From NCBI GenBank assembly GCA_947455605.1, contig CANGOX010000004.1, positions 1 through 64,000 on the forward strand: a stretch of DNA of 64,000 nt, in the 5' to 3' direction. Made by a program: the position numbers and the translations under genes. Below are positions 8,352 through 20,400 of this stretch, one piece after another (within the stretch, counting starts at the first letter, position 1; each line of letters opens with the position of its first letter). The notes below the pieces were generated by a model. That model was not told where the DNA came from and ran no database searches. It was given only the letters and a program-made list of their open reading frames with translations. Source of the DNA: Chitinophagaceae bacterium. GTDB taxonomy: Bacteria; Bacteroidota; Bacteroidia; Chitinophagales; Chitinophagaceae.

Positions 8352-9893
8352 ATGAAAGCGTTCTATTTATTTTTTTTCTGCTCTTTTTTTTCAATTGTCC
8401 TGATGGCACAAGTGCCTCCGGCTAAGGATACGATCGTGCCTGCAAAAGGCAATCCTGATGCACAATTAAAAGAGATCAAAAAAGAAAAAGATGCATTAAA
8501 AGATTCCACAGGAGGTCAGCCCAAAAAAGCCGTAACGGTGGATACCACCATCAACAATAAATATGGCGACCTTTTGAATGATGACACTGCTTTTAATAAA
8601 AGATCGCATTGGTTAAAACCGGTTGCACAGATCTTCGGACTCAATCTTTTACAGGTGGGGTTCGACAGGTATATTTTAAAAGAAGATTATGCACGGGTAG
8701 GACTTACATCATGGGGCGATAATATTCGTGGCGGTTGGGAATGGGATACCGACAGGTTTGGCGTAAACTTTATGGGTCACCCATATACAGGATCCATGTA
8801 TTATAATGCAGCCCGTTCCAATGGATTTACTTATGTGCAATCCATTCCTTATACAATAGGAGGCAGTCTGATGTGGGAATATTTTGGAGAAAAAACAAAA
8901 CCTTCTTATAACGATATCATCAATACGCCTATCAATGGGATCTTCTTTGGAGAAATATTATATCGATTAAGTTCCAATATTCTTGATGATCGTACAAGAG
9001 GTGGTGAAAGAGTGTTTCGCGAAATCCTTGCCGGACTGATCAGCCCCATGCGCGGGTTTAACCGCTTAATGCAGGGGAAAACCAAACGTTTATTAAATAA
9101 AGAGGTTTACCAGAAAGAACCCCTGAATATTACTTTGAATGCAGGATTGCATAAGATCAATGAAGACAAAACCTTTTTTGGTCAGGGGCCAACCAATGAA
9201 ATGATCAATATACAGCTGGATTATGGTAATCCGTTTGAGGACCGTATTCGCAAACCCTTTGATCTGTTCAGGTTGCGAGGCGGATTTAGTTTTGGTGTAG
9301 GAAGAAAGATACTGGATCATATCAATGGTTACGGGATCCTGTTTGGCAGGAATCATCAACTCGGTAAGCTATCCATGCTTATCGGTGCCTTTCAATATTA
9401 TGATTACTGGGATAATAAATCCTTTGAGTTAGGCGCGATCGGTTTGGGTGGAGGAGCATTCTTTAAATATCCATTGAGTAAGAACACTATATTTTATACC
9501 AATATTCATGTGGCAGCAATTCCCTTTGCAGGTAACAGTACGCGGTTTGGACCGGATACCTCACAGCTGCGTGATTACGATTTTAGCGGTGGTGCAGAGT
9601 TCAAGATCGAAAGCAGTATCTCGTTTGGAAAATATGTTACGGCATCTGTTTTGTATCATAACTATATGCTACGCACCTATGTGGGGATCTCGGGAAATAA
9701 TTTTATTGGCATCCTGGAGCCGCGCCTTACCGTGCATCTCTTTGATAAGCTGAGTTTAGGTTTTGAACAATCCGGATATGCCGATAACCGACACCCTGAT
9801 GGCTCAGTTAATGTTCGATCTGTAAGAACAGAGCAGAAGATTTTCTTAAACTTATATCTGGAAGATTCACAGCGAAAAGGGCTCTACAAATAA
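8352..9893 (+). CDS. DUF3943-family outer-membrane-like protein
   Basis: Signal peptide; NTPINGIFFGEILYRLSSNILDD...REILAGLISPMRGFNRL motif typical of DUF3943. Confidence 0.75.
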   Translation: MKAFYLFFFCSFFSIVLMAQVPPAKDTIVPAKGNPDAQLKEIKKEKDALKDSTGGQPKKAVTVDTTINNKYGDLLNDDTAFNKRSHWLKPVAQIFGLNLLQVGFDRYILKEDYARVGLTSWGDNIRGGWEWDTDRFGVNFMGHPYTGSMYYNAARSNGFTYVQSIPYTIGGSLMWEYFGEKTKPSYNDIINTPINGIFFGEILYRLSSNILDDRTRGGERVFREILAGLISPMRGFNRLMQGKTKRLLNKEVYQKEPLNITLNAGLHKINEDKTFFGQGPTNEMINIQLDYGNPFEDRIRKPFDLFRLRGGFSFGVGRKILDHINGYGILFGRNHQLGKLSMLIGAFQYYDYWDNKSFELGAIGLGGGAFFKYPLSKNTIFYTNIHVAAIPFAGNSTRFGPDTSQLRDYDFSGGAEFKIESSISFGKYVTASVLYHNYMLRTYVGISGNNFIGILEPRLTVHLFDKLSLGFEQSGYADNRHPDGSVNVRSVRTEQKIFLNLYLEDSQRKGLYK

Positions 9894-9951
9894 AAATCAC
9901 AGATCATTGTAATGATTTTGCCGGTGCAGCTACCTATGTTAAAAAAGCACA

Positions 9952-10212
9952 ATGGTAAAAGAAATCACTAAACCCCGTACCATTCCCAAAAACATTAACC
10001 GGTTCGGTTATATCGGTTTTCTGATCGCCGGCATCACTTTTGCCTGTATGGGTAAATTTGCAGACGCTGCTATGTTTGCCGGATTGGCATTGGTATTTGA
10101 CCCTTTTGATGCTGGCGTACCCTTCCCGAAAAGACCTTTATACCAGCAAGCCATACTGCTGGCCAATGTAATAGGTACAATGGTATTTTTCGTGCTGGCC
10201 CTGTTGAAGTAA
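9952..10212 (+). CDS. Small membrane protein, hypothetical
   Basis: 86 aa, two to three hydrophobic segments. Confidence 0.6.
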   Translation: MVKEITKPRTIPKNINRFGYIGFLIAGITFACMGKFADAAMFAGLALVFDPFDAGVPFPKRPLYQQAILLANVIGTMVFFVLALLK

Positions 10213-10274
10213 TTCAATGTTCACTGGCCTACCTTATATGTTTTCTGTAGTATTGCAGTATACCCGCTAGAAAC

Positions 10275-10712
10275 ATGTATCAGAAAAAATCCGGTATTGA
10301 TATTATTGGCAAGATACTCGACGCCTGTTATACCTATAACCCTAACGCGTTGTTTGTAATGAGCCTTATGCATCAGTATGAGGAACGGGGCAGCCTGAGT
10401 AAAAAACAACTGGAGGGTTTGTTATCCAAAGCAAAGAAAGTAAAAGACATGCCCCAGAACTGGCTGGGTACTTTGGAAGCAATTATTTTGAAAATGCCCA
10501 CCCGATATAAATCGGAAGAGCCCATAGTGGCAGCATCTGTTTATGAAAAAGGTGCCGAAGCGGGTAAACTCATCGAATCAATCCTTTCCAAATATCCCGA
10601 ACATAAGCGGGTATTATATCTACAACTCAAATACAACAACCGCGAACAGATCTCCCAGGATGAAATCAATGAACTGAAAAGGTTTTACAAAGCCCTAAAG
10701 ATTAATGATTGA
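10275..10712 (+). CDS. Conserved-looking hypothetical protein
   Basis: 145-aa ORF in a plus-strand run; charged helical composition. Confidence 0.55.
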   Translation: MYQKKSGIDIIGKILDACYTYNPNALFVMSLMHQYEERGSLSKKQLEGLLSKAKKVKDMPQNWLGTLEAIILKMPTRYKSEEPIVAASVYEKGAEAGKLIESILSKYPEHKRVLYLQLKYNNREQISQDEINELKRFYKALKIND

Positions 10713-10829
10713 TTAAAAAATGCTAATAATCAGCAGGTTAGCTCACTTGTTTAGCGAATTAGTTATAATATTATGCGGAACTAAGGCATTATCCCAATAT
10801 GCCGGCTGTTTACGCCAAAACTAATTTGC

Positions 10830-11561
10830 ATGGAGGTTTGTAGGATCCTCGTTGTTGAAGACGAGTCATTGGTTGCTATGGATATGGTGGATATGTTAAC
10901 CCGTATGGGTTATGAATTATTACCCAATGCCATGGGTTTTAACGATGCCGTTGCTATTATGGATACCCAAATACCCGATTTGGTTCTGGTTGACATTAAC
11001 CTCAGCGGTTCAAAAACAGGGATCGATCTTGCGCAACTTTTAAAGGATAAGTATAAGGTCCCTTTTATTTTCATCACTTCCCATTCTGATAAGCAAACCG
11101 TAAATACCGCCTCAGCCACCTTACCCAGCGGTTATCTGGTAAAGCCTTTTGATTCGGAGGATCTATTTACTTCCATTGAAGTAGCATTGGCCAACCATGC
11201 GGCAAGGGGCGGGCAGGCTAGAAGTGCAGATGCCGGACTGAAAGTGGATGACAGCATTTTTGTAAAAACGGATAAGAACTTCATCAAAGTAAAGATCTCA
11301 GATATCTGCTGGCTGGAATCGGAGCATAACTATATGTTTATTGTAACCGAAAAAGGAAAATATATTGTGCGTTCCAGTTTTAAAGATTTTCTCGAAAACA
11401 TCCCCAGCGACCAGTTCATACAGGTACATAAATCGTATATTGTAAATATTAATAAGGTAGAATCCTTTTCGCATTCAGAACTTATGATCAATGGCAAAGA
11501 AATTCCCCTGAGCCGTAACTGTAAAGACGATTTTTTAGCAAGAATTAACCGGGTTCTATAA
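10830..11561 (+). CDS. Response regulator, REC + LytTR DNA-binding domain
   Basis: ILVVEDESLVAMDM, PDLVLVDINL, GYLVKPF (REC); ICWLESEHNYMFIVTEKGKYIVRSSFKDFLENIP..FIQVHKSYIVNINKVESF (LytTR). Confidence 0.93.
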   Translation: MEVCRILVVEDESLVAMDMVDMLTRMGYELLPNAMGFNDAVAIMDTQIPDLVLVDINLSGSKTGIDLAQLLKDKYKVPFIFITSHSDKQTVNTASATLPSGYLVKPFDSEDLFTSIEVALANHAARGGQARSADAGLKVDDSIFVKTDKNFIKVKISDICWLESEHNYMFIVTEKGKYIVRSSFKDFLENIPSDQFIQVHKSYIVNINKVESFSHSELMINGKEIPLSRNCKDDFLARINRVL

Positions 11562-11578
11562 GTTTTAGCCCCGAAAAT

Positions 11579-11612
11579 CCCTTATCGTACCCGTTTTCCT
11601 GCATTTGGTACC
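11579..11612. promoter_or_regulatory. Putative LytTR-type direct-repeat site upstream of the kinase gene
   Basis: CCCTTATCGTACC (11579) and TGCATTTGGTACC (11600), offset exactly 21 bp, both ending in [CG]GTACC. Confidence 0.4.
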
Positions 11613-11620
11613 TAATATTT

Positions 11621-13711
11621 ATGGGTGTAATAGCTTTCCCGATATTTGTTGAGATGAGAAAGGCATTGTTAGCAATAACCGATGCCCGGTGCTGTTTTTT
11701 TGCCGGTGAACGAAGAGGATCTTTTCGGAAGACATTAGTATGTGTGGTTTGGATACTTGTTCATTTCTTCTCAACATCTAAATTGCAGGCTCAATATGTT
11801 CCGCTAAATGTGGCTAATCTTAAGGAACAGATCAAAAATGCACAATCAGACACTGCCAAAACCCGATTGCTGAGCATGTTGGGTTGGGAACTGCGTTTTA
11901 CCGATCACAAAGAATCTGAAAAACTGGCTGATGAAATTATCCGTATCGCCGCCGGTACCGATAATTATTTACGCCTGGCAGAAGCTTACCAGATCAAGGG
12001 ATTTGCCCGGGTACTGGAACAGAAACTGTCTGAAACCCTAGACCAGTATGGTATAGCCATCGAATATGCTAAAAAAGCCAATAGCGGATATGTGCATGCG
12101 CATTTGCTGAGTCTTATTGCGGGTATGTACCAGGATAAGGGCGATTTTGATAAAGCCATCAAATATTATCTCGAAGGGTTACAGGTTGCAGAAGCGTATA
12201 AAACTCCCGAAATGATCGCCACGCTTGCCAATAATCTGGCAGAAGCGTATTCGGATGCGGGCCGCAGCATCAGCGTTACCCTTCCCTACTACGAAAAAGC
12301 CTTAAAAGAAGAAACTGCCATGGGTAACTGGCAATATGTGGGCATGATCTTTTCCAATATTGCCAAAGAACAGATGCTGGCAGGTAACAAAACCGAAGCT
12401 GAAAAAGCAGCCAGACTTTCACTGGAAAATATCCATAAGAAGAACGACCGCGCTTATGTGTATGGAACCGTAGCCTCAGACCTGGGCGAAGTCTATTCCG
12501 GTCTGGGTAATTATGATGAGGCCGAAAAACTGTTGAAAGAGGGTTTTAAAATACTCGACAGTATTGGTACCAAAGACAATAAACTGATACCGCTATCTGC
12601 ACTGGCCAAACTTTATATAAAAAAAAGTGAAAGCGGTAAGGCAGAGAATGCAGCCAAGCAGTTATTGCAACTGGCAACGGCCTATAAAACCAAACTCTTT
12701 CTCCGCGATGCCAACCAGGTATTATATGAAGTGGCTAAAAAGAATAACCGCTCCGCAGATGCACTTCGCTTTTTTGAGCAGTATAAAAACTGGAACGACA
12801 GTGTTTTCAATGATAATAAAGAGAAAAGCATTGCCAATGTAGAAAGCCGGCTGAAGCTGCAGCAGAAAGACGTGGAGATCAAATATGAAACCGAAAAGAA
12901 AGCCAAAGAGAACCTTGCATTGAAACAATCCAATGTAGGTTTGCAGAACCGGTCCGTGGCCATTCTGATCATTACGGTCATACTATTGGTACTTGGGATT
13001 GTGATGGTGGCTTCTAACCGCACCATGGGAAGAAAGAATGTGGAACTGGAAAAGCAGAAACGCATCATCCAGAAACAATCTGAAGAAAAAGATACGTTGA
13101 TCCGCGAGATCAACCATCGTGTGAAGAACAACCTCCAGATCATTTCGAGTTTATTGAACCTGCAGGCCAATTCATTGACTGATGAGAAAGCGATGGATGC
13201 CCTGCGCGACAGCCACAAAAGAGTTAAAGCCATCTCGCTCATACACCAGAAACTGTATGGTTTTGAAGATATCGCGTCTATTCCGCTGGAAGAATACATC
13301 AATGCCTTGTTTGCCGACCTGAAAATGGTGTATGCCGCCAATCATATACACATGGAATGTACCACACAACCGGATGGGATCCGTTTGGATATGGAATCTG
13401 CCGTACCGGTGGGACTGATCTTAAATGAAGCCATCACCAATGCACTCAAGTATGCGTTCACGAACACCCTATCGGGAAAACTGCAGATCAATTTTACTTC
13501 CGGAACCGATGATCAGTATACATTAACCATCAGGGATAATGGCATTGGTTTGCCAGAAGGGTTTGATCCTGAAAAATCCGGTTCATTGGGTTTTCGCATT
13601 ATTAAAGAACTTACCCGGCAGCTCAGAGGCAAGTTTGCTTATACCACCGATAACGGTACTGTTTTCTCCCTCAATTTCCCCAATACTTCTGCCCGCCAGA
13701 AAATGGGTTGA
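11621..13711 (+). CDS. TPR-containing sensor histidine kinase (HisKA_2 + HATPase_c)
   Basis: TPR repeats, one TM (VAILIITVILLVLGIVMVA), REINHRVKNNLQIISSLLNLQ (HisKA_2 H-box), NEAITNALKYAF, RDNGIGLPEGFD. Confidence 0.93.
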   Translation: MGVIAFPIFVEMRKALLAITDARCCFFAGERRGSFRKTLVCVVWILVHFFSTSKLQAQYVPLNVANLKEQIKNAQSDTAKTRLLSMLGWELRFTDHKESEKLADEIIRIAAGTDNYLRLAEAYQIKGFARVLEQKLSETLDQYGIAIEYAKKANSGYVHAHLLSLIAGMYQDKGDFDKAIKYYLEGLQVAEAYKTPEMIATLANNLAEAYSDAGRSISVTLPYYEKALKEETAMGNWQYVGMIFSNIAKEQMLAGNKTEAEKAARLSLENIHKKNDRAYVYGTVASDLGEVYSGLGNYDEAEKLLKEGFKILDSIGTKDNKLIPLSALAKLYIKKSESGKAENAAKQLLQLATAYKTKLFLRDANQVLYEVAKKNNRSADALRFFEQYKNWNDSVFNDNKEKSIANVESRLKLQQKDVEIKYETEKKAKENLALKQSNVGLQNRSVAILIITVILLVLGIVMVASNRTMGRKNVELEKQKRIIQKQSEEKDTLIREINHRVKNNLQIISSLLNLQANSLTDEKAMDALRDSHKRVKAISLIHQKLYGFEDIASIPLEEYINALFADLKMVYAANHIHMECTTQPDGIRLDMESAVPVGLILNEAITNALKYAFTNTLSGKLQINFTSGTDDQYTLTIRDNGIGLPEGFDPEKSGSLGFRIIKELTRQLRGKFAYTTDNGTVFSLNFPNTSARQKMG

Positions 13712-13718
13712 TGTCTTT

Positions 13719-13752
13719 TGCATTTGGTAACCTTTTTATTGCAGTTGGTACC
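13719..13752. promoter_or_regulatory. Putative LytTR-type direct-repeat site upstream of the secreted-protein/adhesin cassette
   Basis: TGCATTTGGTAACC (13719) and TGCAGTTGGTACC (13740), start-to-start 21 bp; same word as at 11600. Confidence 0.5.
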
Positions 13753-13974
13753 ATTTGTTAAAAAAACGTTGGCGCCTTTTCTATTTTAACAGTGTGATTA
13801 TCTACAAGCCATTGTAGATGATCAACATAACTCTTGTATTCTGATAACTACAGGTACTCGAGCATCCCCCTAAATCCAACCATCCGTATCCAATTATCCG
13901 TTGTTACCTGTCTGCAGGCTTTGTGTGCTGTCTGCAGGTATTTATTTATATGCATACAACCAAAACTGATTATT

Positions 13975-14358
13975 ATGAAAAAAATGCTACTCAAGCAATT
14001 CGTATTAACCGCATGCCTTACTTCTTTTATGTGTTTGGCAGGTACTGCGCTGAATGCCCAATGCAAATACAGCGTTGTTAACTTAGGAAACGATACAACT
14101 ACCTACACGGTTCCTTGTGATTTTCCTGTTATGGCCAATAGCGGCGACGCCACTTCTGACCTGAATGCTTTTATTACAGCGTTCCAGGCATGGAATCAAA
14201 CCATTGTTTCTCTAAACGGGCTAACTCTGCCAACGGTGGCAACTACAGGAATAAAATCTGTTTTCTTTACCATTTCAGGGGCAGATTATACGCTGTTTAC
14301 AGACGAGAAGAAAAATGCACTGAAAGCTTATCCTCAATTATATCAGATCAATAATTAA
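13975..14358 (+). CDS. Small secreted protein, hypothetical
   Basis: Signal peptide MKKMLLKQFVLTACLTSFMCLAGTALNAQ; ORF opens at 13834 but ATG 13975 is the likely start. Confidence 0.65.
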   Translation: MKKMLLKQFVLTACLTSFMCLAGTALNAQCKYSVVNLGNDTTTYTVPCDFPVMANSGDATSDLNAFITAFQAWNQTIVSLNGLTLPTVATTGIKSVFFTISGADYTLFTDEKKNALKAYPQLYQINN

Positions 14359-14430
14359 TTGATTTATCAAGCAGGTTATCCTGCCGGTATCCTACGAAAA
14401 CCTATTTAAGTCTTTATTTAATTTTTTTAT

Positions 14431-17400
14431 ATGATTAAGCATAACCCCTTCAGACATTTATACAGTATGTTATGTATAATGTTACTGACTTTCCCCGTTC
14501 TCGGCGTTATTGGCCAAACGTATAGTTTTACCAATGCCGGCGCATCCGGTATTTCGGGTCCGTCGCAGACACAGGTGAATTCGGCATATACTTCCACTAC
14601 GCTTGCAGGCAAGGTAACCATTACCGGTTCGGGTATACAACAGTGGGTTGTTCCTGCAAACGGAACTTACTCAATTACCGCAGCAGGTGCACAGGGAGGT
14701 TCTACGCCTAGTGCAACAGGCGGTAGAGGAAGGATAATTGTAACTCAGTTAAATCTTACAGCGGGTACCGTACTGAACATACTTGTGGGACAAAGAGGTG
14801 GTTATGCTGAGTTTGCTGCTCCCGGTTATGTTGGCGGCGGCGGAGGCGGATCTTTCGTTATTAATCAAACTACAAATACGCCCATCCTAATCAGTGGTGG
14901 TGGTGGTGGTGCCGCGCAGGGAAATGCTTCATGGGGTTCTCCTGTTTTAAACGGAATAGATGCTCCTGAATATAATATAACCAGTGGCGCAAATGGTATT
15001 GGATATGCCCAAAGCTGGTCACAGGCAGGTTTAGGTGGTGTTAATGGTGGTGGTGGAACCAGACCAGGAAGTGGTGGAGCCGGCGGCGGTGGGTACACTG
15101 GAAACGGTGCAGGCGGAGGTTCTTATGCCGGAGATCCCGGTATTAGCTACCTAAATGGTGGTTTGGGCGGCGTGAACAGAGATTATTTTGGCGGCGAAAC
15201 CGTAAATACACCAGGAGGTTTTGGTGGTGGCGGTGGTGCTGCTACGCACTCAAACTATGAAGCCAATGCCGGCGGCGGTGGTGGATATTCCGGTGGTGGC
15301 GGTGGTAATACCCGTGTAGGCGCCGGTGGCGGTGGCGGTAATTTGTATACGGGTACTTTTGTTTCTTCTTCTTTAAATACCGGAAACGGTTTTGTAACCA
15401 TTACGAATTTATTAACGCCTGCAGGTGCTTTAAATTTTGTAAAATCAACTCCCTTATCAGGAAACTATATCAGTGTGCCGCATAGCAGTTCATTGAATCT
15501 CGGTTCAGATTTTACTATAGAAGCATGGGTAAATTATACCGGAACGGATAATACAATTATTGATAAAGGTGATTATGATTACTTACTGCAGATTAATTGC
15601 AGTAACCCGGGCTTTGCGCCAAATAAAATAGATTTTTACAATCGCAATACAGGTGCATGGGTACATTCAACAGGCACCCTTTCTCCGGGAGTGTGGAATC
15701 ATGTGGCTATTACATTAACGGGTGGGGTAATGACATTCTATATTAATGGTGTTGCTTCCGGTACAGCTAACGTAACATATACACAGGATAACGGCCCTGT
15801 GAATATCGGGCGACAGAATCCTATCAATTGTCTGTGTAATACATTTAACGGAAGCATGGACGAATTGAGGATCTGGAACAGGGCACTTCCTGCCTGTGAG
15901 ATTGCATCTACAAAAGATTGTGAACTATCTGCTGCAGGTGCAACTGGAATAGCAGCTTACTATAAATTTAATCAGGGCAATGTTGGTAGTGATAATACAT
16001 CCATTACTACCTTAACGGATGCCAGTGCAAATAATAATACCGGAACATTAGTTGGGTTTACAAAAACAGGTAATACCTCAAACTTTGTTGCGGGCCAGAT
16101 TGGCGGAACCTGTTCAGTATTTACAACGCCTGCTATATCTGCCGGAAGCAATAGTCCGGTAAATGCGGGTGGTTCAATCAATTTAACCGCATCAGGTACG
16201 AATGTAACAACGTATTCATGGGCCGGTCCAAACAGCTTTACTTCATCTACTCAGAATCCGACCATTTCAACTGCAAGCGCAGCCAATGCCGGAACGTATA
16301 CCGTTACCGGAACAAATGGAATTTCAAGCTGTACGGTAACAGCAACTACTTCTGTTTCCATCAATGCCCCTGCAACTGCTTTGAATTTTGATGGCGCAAA
16401 TGATTTTATTAATGTTCCTGCAAATGCGGCATTCAATACAGTAAACTATACTGCAGAGTGTTGGATCAACCCTAAATCTGTAGGTATCAATTTCCAGCAT
16501 ATTTTAGGTAAGCGTACATCTACAACAGGTTGGAACATTTTCCTAACCGGCGCTAATATTGTTCTTTGGAATGGGTATGGTCAGGTGATTACCGGACCAA
16601 CGGTTCCTGTAAATACCTGGACGCATATTGCCGTAACCGGTGATGCAAGTGGCCAGAAATTATATATCAATGGGCTTCCGGTGGGTTCAACAAATGCTGT
16701 TGTTAATCCGGCTACCCTACAGAATTTCAGGGTAGGTCTTACATCGGATGATAATTCATGGCCTTTTGGTGGAAGCATAGATGAGGTTCGTTTCTGGAAT
16801 CGCGCACTTTGTCAGAGCGAAATTCAGAATAATATGAACTGTAATCTTGCTGCTGCCGGCCAAACCGGATTGGTGGCATTGTATCATTTAGATAATGGTT
16901 TTGTGAATGGTACTAATACAGGTATCGCAAATATTACTGTGGCATCTGATGCAAGCGGCAATGGTTTTAACGGTACGCTTACCAATTTTGGTTTAACGGG
17001 TGCAAGCTCTAACTATGTTGCGGGCAATACCAGTGGAACCTGTTCTGTATTTACCACAACGAACTTTCCTGTTACCGGTTCAACTACTATTTGTGTAAGT
17101 GCTACAACACAATTAGCCAATGCGAATAGTGGTACATGGTCAAGTAGTAATACAGCTATAGCTACTATCAATGCATCTGGTTTAGTTACGGGTATTTCTG
17201 CAGGAACAGTTACCATAACCTTTACAAGCACATGCGGTAGCGTATCAACTGCCAGTGTAACAGTGAATGCATTACCTAATGCAGGTATAATAAAAACAGA
17301 TGTTAGCTGTGCCGGAAATAATGATGGGTCCATTACGGTTACTGCTACCGGAGGATCATTACCTTATCAATATTCCAGTAATGGTGGTGCAACCTATCAA

Positions 17401-20400
17401 TCTGCTAATATATTCAGTGGATTGGCTCCCGGCACTTATAGTATCGTTGTAAAGGCGGCCAGTGGTTGTGCAACAACGGCACAATCTATAACCATTATTA
17501 ACACGCCTGATGTAACTCTGCCGGTAGTAAGTACCCAACCGGTTACCGTAAGCCTTGATGCAAACGGTGCTGCCACTATAACTGAAGCGCAGGTAGATAA
17601 CGGAAGTTCTGATAATTGCGGAATTGCCAGCATAGTTGTTTCAAAAACCAATTTCAGCTGCGCAGACTTTGGTCCAAATACTGTTACCCTTACCGTTACA
17701 GATAAAAGTGGAAATGTATCAACTGGTACCGCTGTTGTAACTGTAATAGATAATATTCTTCCTTCCATAACAGCACCGGCAAATGTAACAGCTGTTGCCA
17801 ATAGTAGTTGTGTGGCACCGAATGTTACTTTAGGAACACCGGTTACTTCGGATAATTGCGGTATACTCAGTGTTACCAATGATGCACCTGCACAATTTCC
17901 AGTAGGTACAACCACTGTAACCTGGACCGTTACTGATACATATAACAATATCAATACGGCAACACAAACGGTTACTGTTAGCTATCAGCCAAACACAGTA
18001 TCGTTCAATACCTTACTTTCTGATACAGATATTAAAAACGAAGGGGCACTGGTTTCTGCCAATAACCTGGGTGCCAACGCAGCACCGGTACAGATAAATG
18101 GTGTATGCTTCTCAAACAGCCCCGCTAATCTTACCAATTTTGCTAATGGAGGCGGTGCATTCTGTGCAGATTGTGTGCCCGGAAGTTTATTGCAACAATT
18201 ATTGAATGCCCTGGTATTCCAGCCAAATGGTAATCTGTCAACCCTTACTATTGGCGGATTAACACCTTGTCACCGCTATCGTTTACAATTGCTGTACAGC
18301 AACGATGTAAACAGTACTGGTAACAATATTAACATAACGGTTAACGGACAAACCTATCATTTCGCTAACTGGATTCCTGCAGCTAAAAATCTGATTGTTG
18401 AGTTTACGGCAACGTCAACCAGCACCGTGGTTAGCTTCCTGGCTAATGATGGAGCAGAACCCAACAGAGCTGTATTGAATGCATATGCAGTGCATGATCT
18501 GGATCTGCCAAACAGCGCACCATGTAATTCGGCACCGGTTGCCAATGCAGGATCAGATATCAGTGTAAATGCAGGCAGCAATTGTTCTGGTACGGTTACA
18601 CTTGATGGAAGTGCAACAACAGATGCAGATGGATTAAATACACTTTCTTATACATGGAAAGAAGGATCAACTATATTAGGCACTGGTGTTACTTTGTCTA
18701 AGAGCTTTAGCTTAGGTACACATACGGTTAGCTTAACAGTAAAAGACAACTGGGGAATTCTTTCAACCGATATTGTAGTGATTACCGTTTCAGATGTAAC
18801 ACCACCATCAATAGTTTGTCCTGGTGATATGAGTGTAATTGCAAGCAGTGCTGCGGGAGCAGTAGTAACTTATGCTACACCTGTTGGAACAGATAATTGT
18901 TCAGGAGTAACCACTGTTTTGACTTCAGGGTTAGCAAGTGGTGCTACCTTCCCGATTGGAACAACGCATGTAACTTATACGGTTACGGATGGTGCGGGAT
19001 TAACTGCGAGCTGTTCATTTGCGGTTACAGTTAGCGGTTTAGCTCCGGTGATTGTATCTCCTGGTAATATTACGGTAAACAATGATCCGGGTCAGTGCAG
19101 TGCAGTTGTAACTTATGAAGCAACCGAATCAACCGGTGTGCCTGCATCAACAATATCTTATTCAATTCCTTCTGGCGGCACATTTGCCTTAGGTACAACA
19201 ACCGTAACGGCTATAGCTAGCAACGCAGTAGGTTCGTCAACTTGTTCATTTACAGTAACGGTGAAGGATGTAACGCCTCCAACTATTGTTTGTGCAGCAA
19301 ATATTACCGTGAATGCTAATGCAAATAATTGCAATGCCAATGTTGTAGTACCCAAACCAACCGTTTCTGATAATTGTGGTGGCTCTTATCCCGCGGCACC
19401 ATTTGCATCTAATAATTCGAATTTGATGCTTTGGATGGATGCAACAAGGTATAATGTTGCCAATGGTGCGAATATGAATGGAATTCTATCGGATATATCT
19501 GGTTATAATCGATCATTGACTACTAATGCAACTTTTGAAACATCAAGTATTAATGGGAGACCGGCTGTACGATACAATAACAATCGTACAATCGTGAACG
19601 CTCCATTCTCTACAAATGGCAATTCCTTCATTTATCTGGCGGTTCAGGTAGTAGCGGCTGGTACTCAGTGGGCATCTATACTTGACCATCATAGTAGGGA
19701 TATGGGTTTGGCTTTGGAACAGAGTGGATTTAAGTCTAGTAATGTATATCATTTCCAAACAGGTAATGACAATGCCAATGTAGAACAGAGTCTTACATTC
19801 GGTACGAATTATATTATGGCTTGTTCAATTATAGGGGGTAATCTGAGGTCATTCACTTTATATAAAGACAATAACGGAGTACTCCAAAACCTTGGAACAT
19901 CTACCAACAATACATTTAATGTTCAAATAGGTAATAACCACCTATATATTGGAAAGAGTGATGCGAATGAATATGCGAATATGAAATTGGGAGAGTTCAT
20001 TTATTTTCAGAACAGTCTTCCTGTTTCAGAAAGTAATGTGGTAAATTATTTATATAATAAATGGTTTGGCAATCAAATTTCTGTTACGAATAGTTTTAAT
20101 GGCACTAGTGATGCATCAGGTATTTATCCTGTAGGAAATACGAATGTTATCTGGACTGCAATTGATGCGGCGGGCAATTCGTCAACATGTGCGCAAAAAG
20201 TTACTGTAATAGATGCAACACCACCATCAATAGTTTGTCCTGGTGATATGAGTGTATTTGCCAGCAGTGCTGCTGGAGCAGTAGTTACTTATGCTACACC
20301 TGTTGGAACAGATAATTGTTCCGGAGTAACCACTGAGTTAACGGAAGGTTTAGCCAGCGGATCAACATTCGGGATTGGAACTACAAAAGTTACGTATACA

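Noticed and set aside
12682-13341. 219-aa minus-strand ORF inside the histidine kinase
   Set aside because: Antisense to a gene with clear TPR/HisKA_2/HATPase motifs.
14865-15098. Pro-rich minus-strand ORF in the giant adhesin (and the other long minus ORFs at 15972-23879)
   Set aside because: Antisense of GGN/ACN-rich codons, which suppress stop codons on the opposite strand; artefacts of composition.
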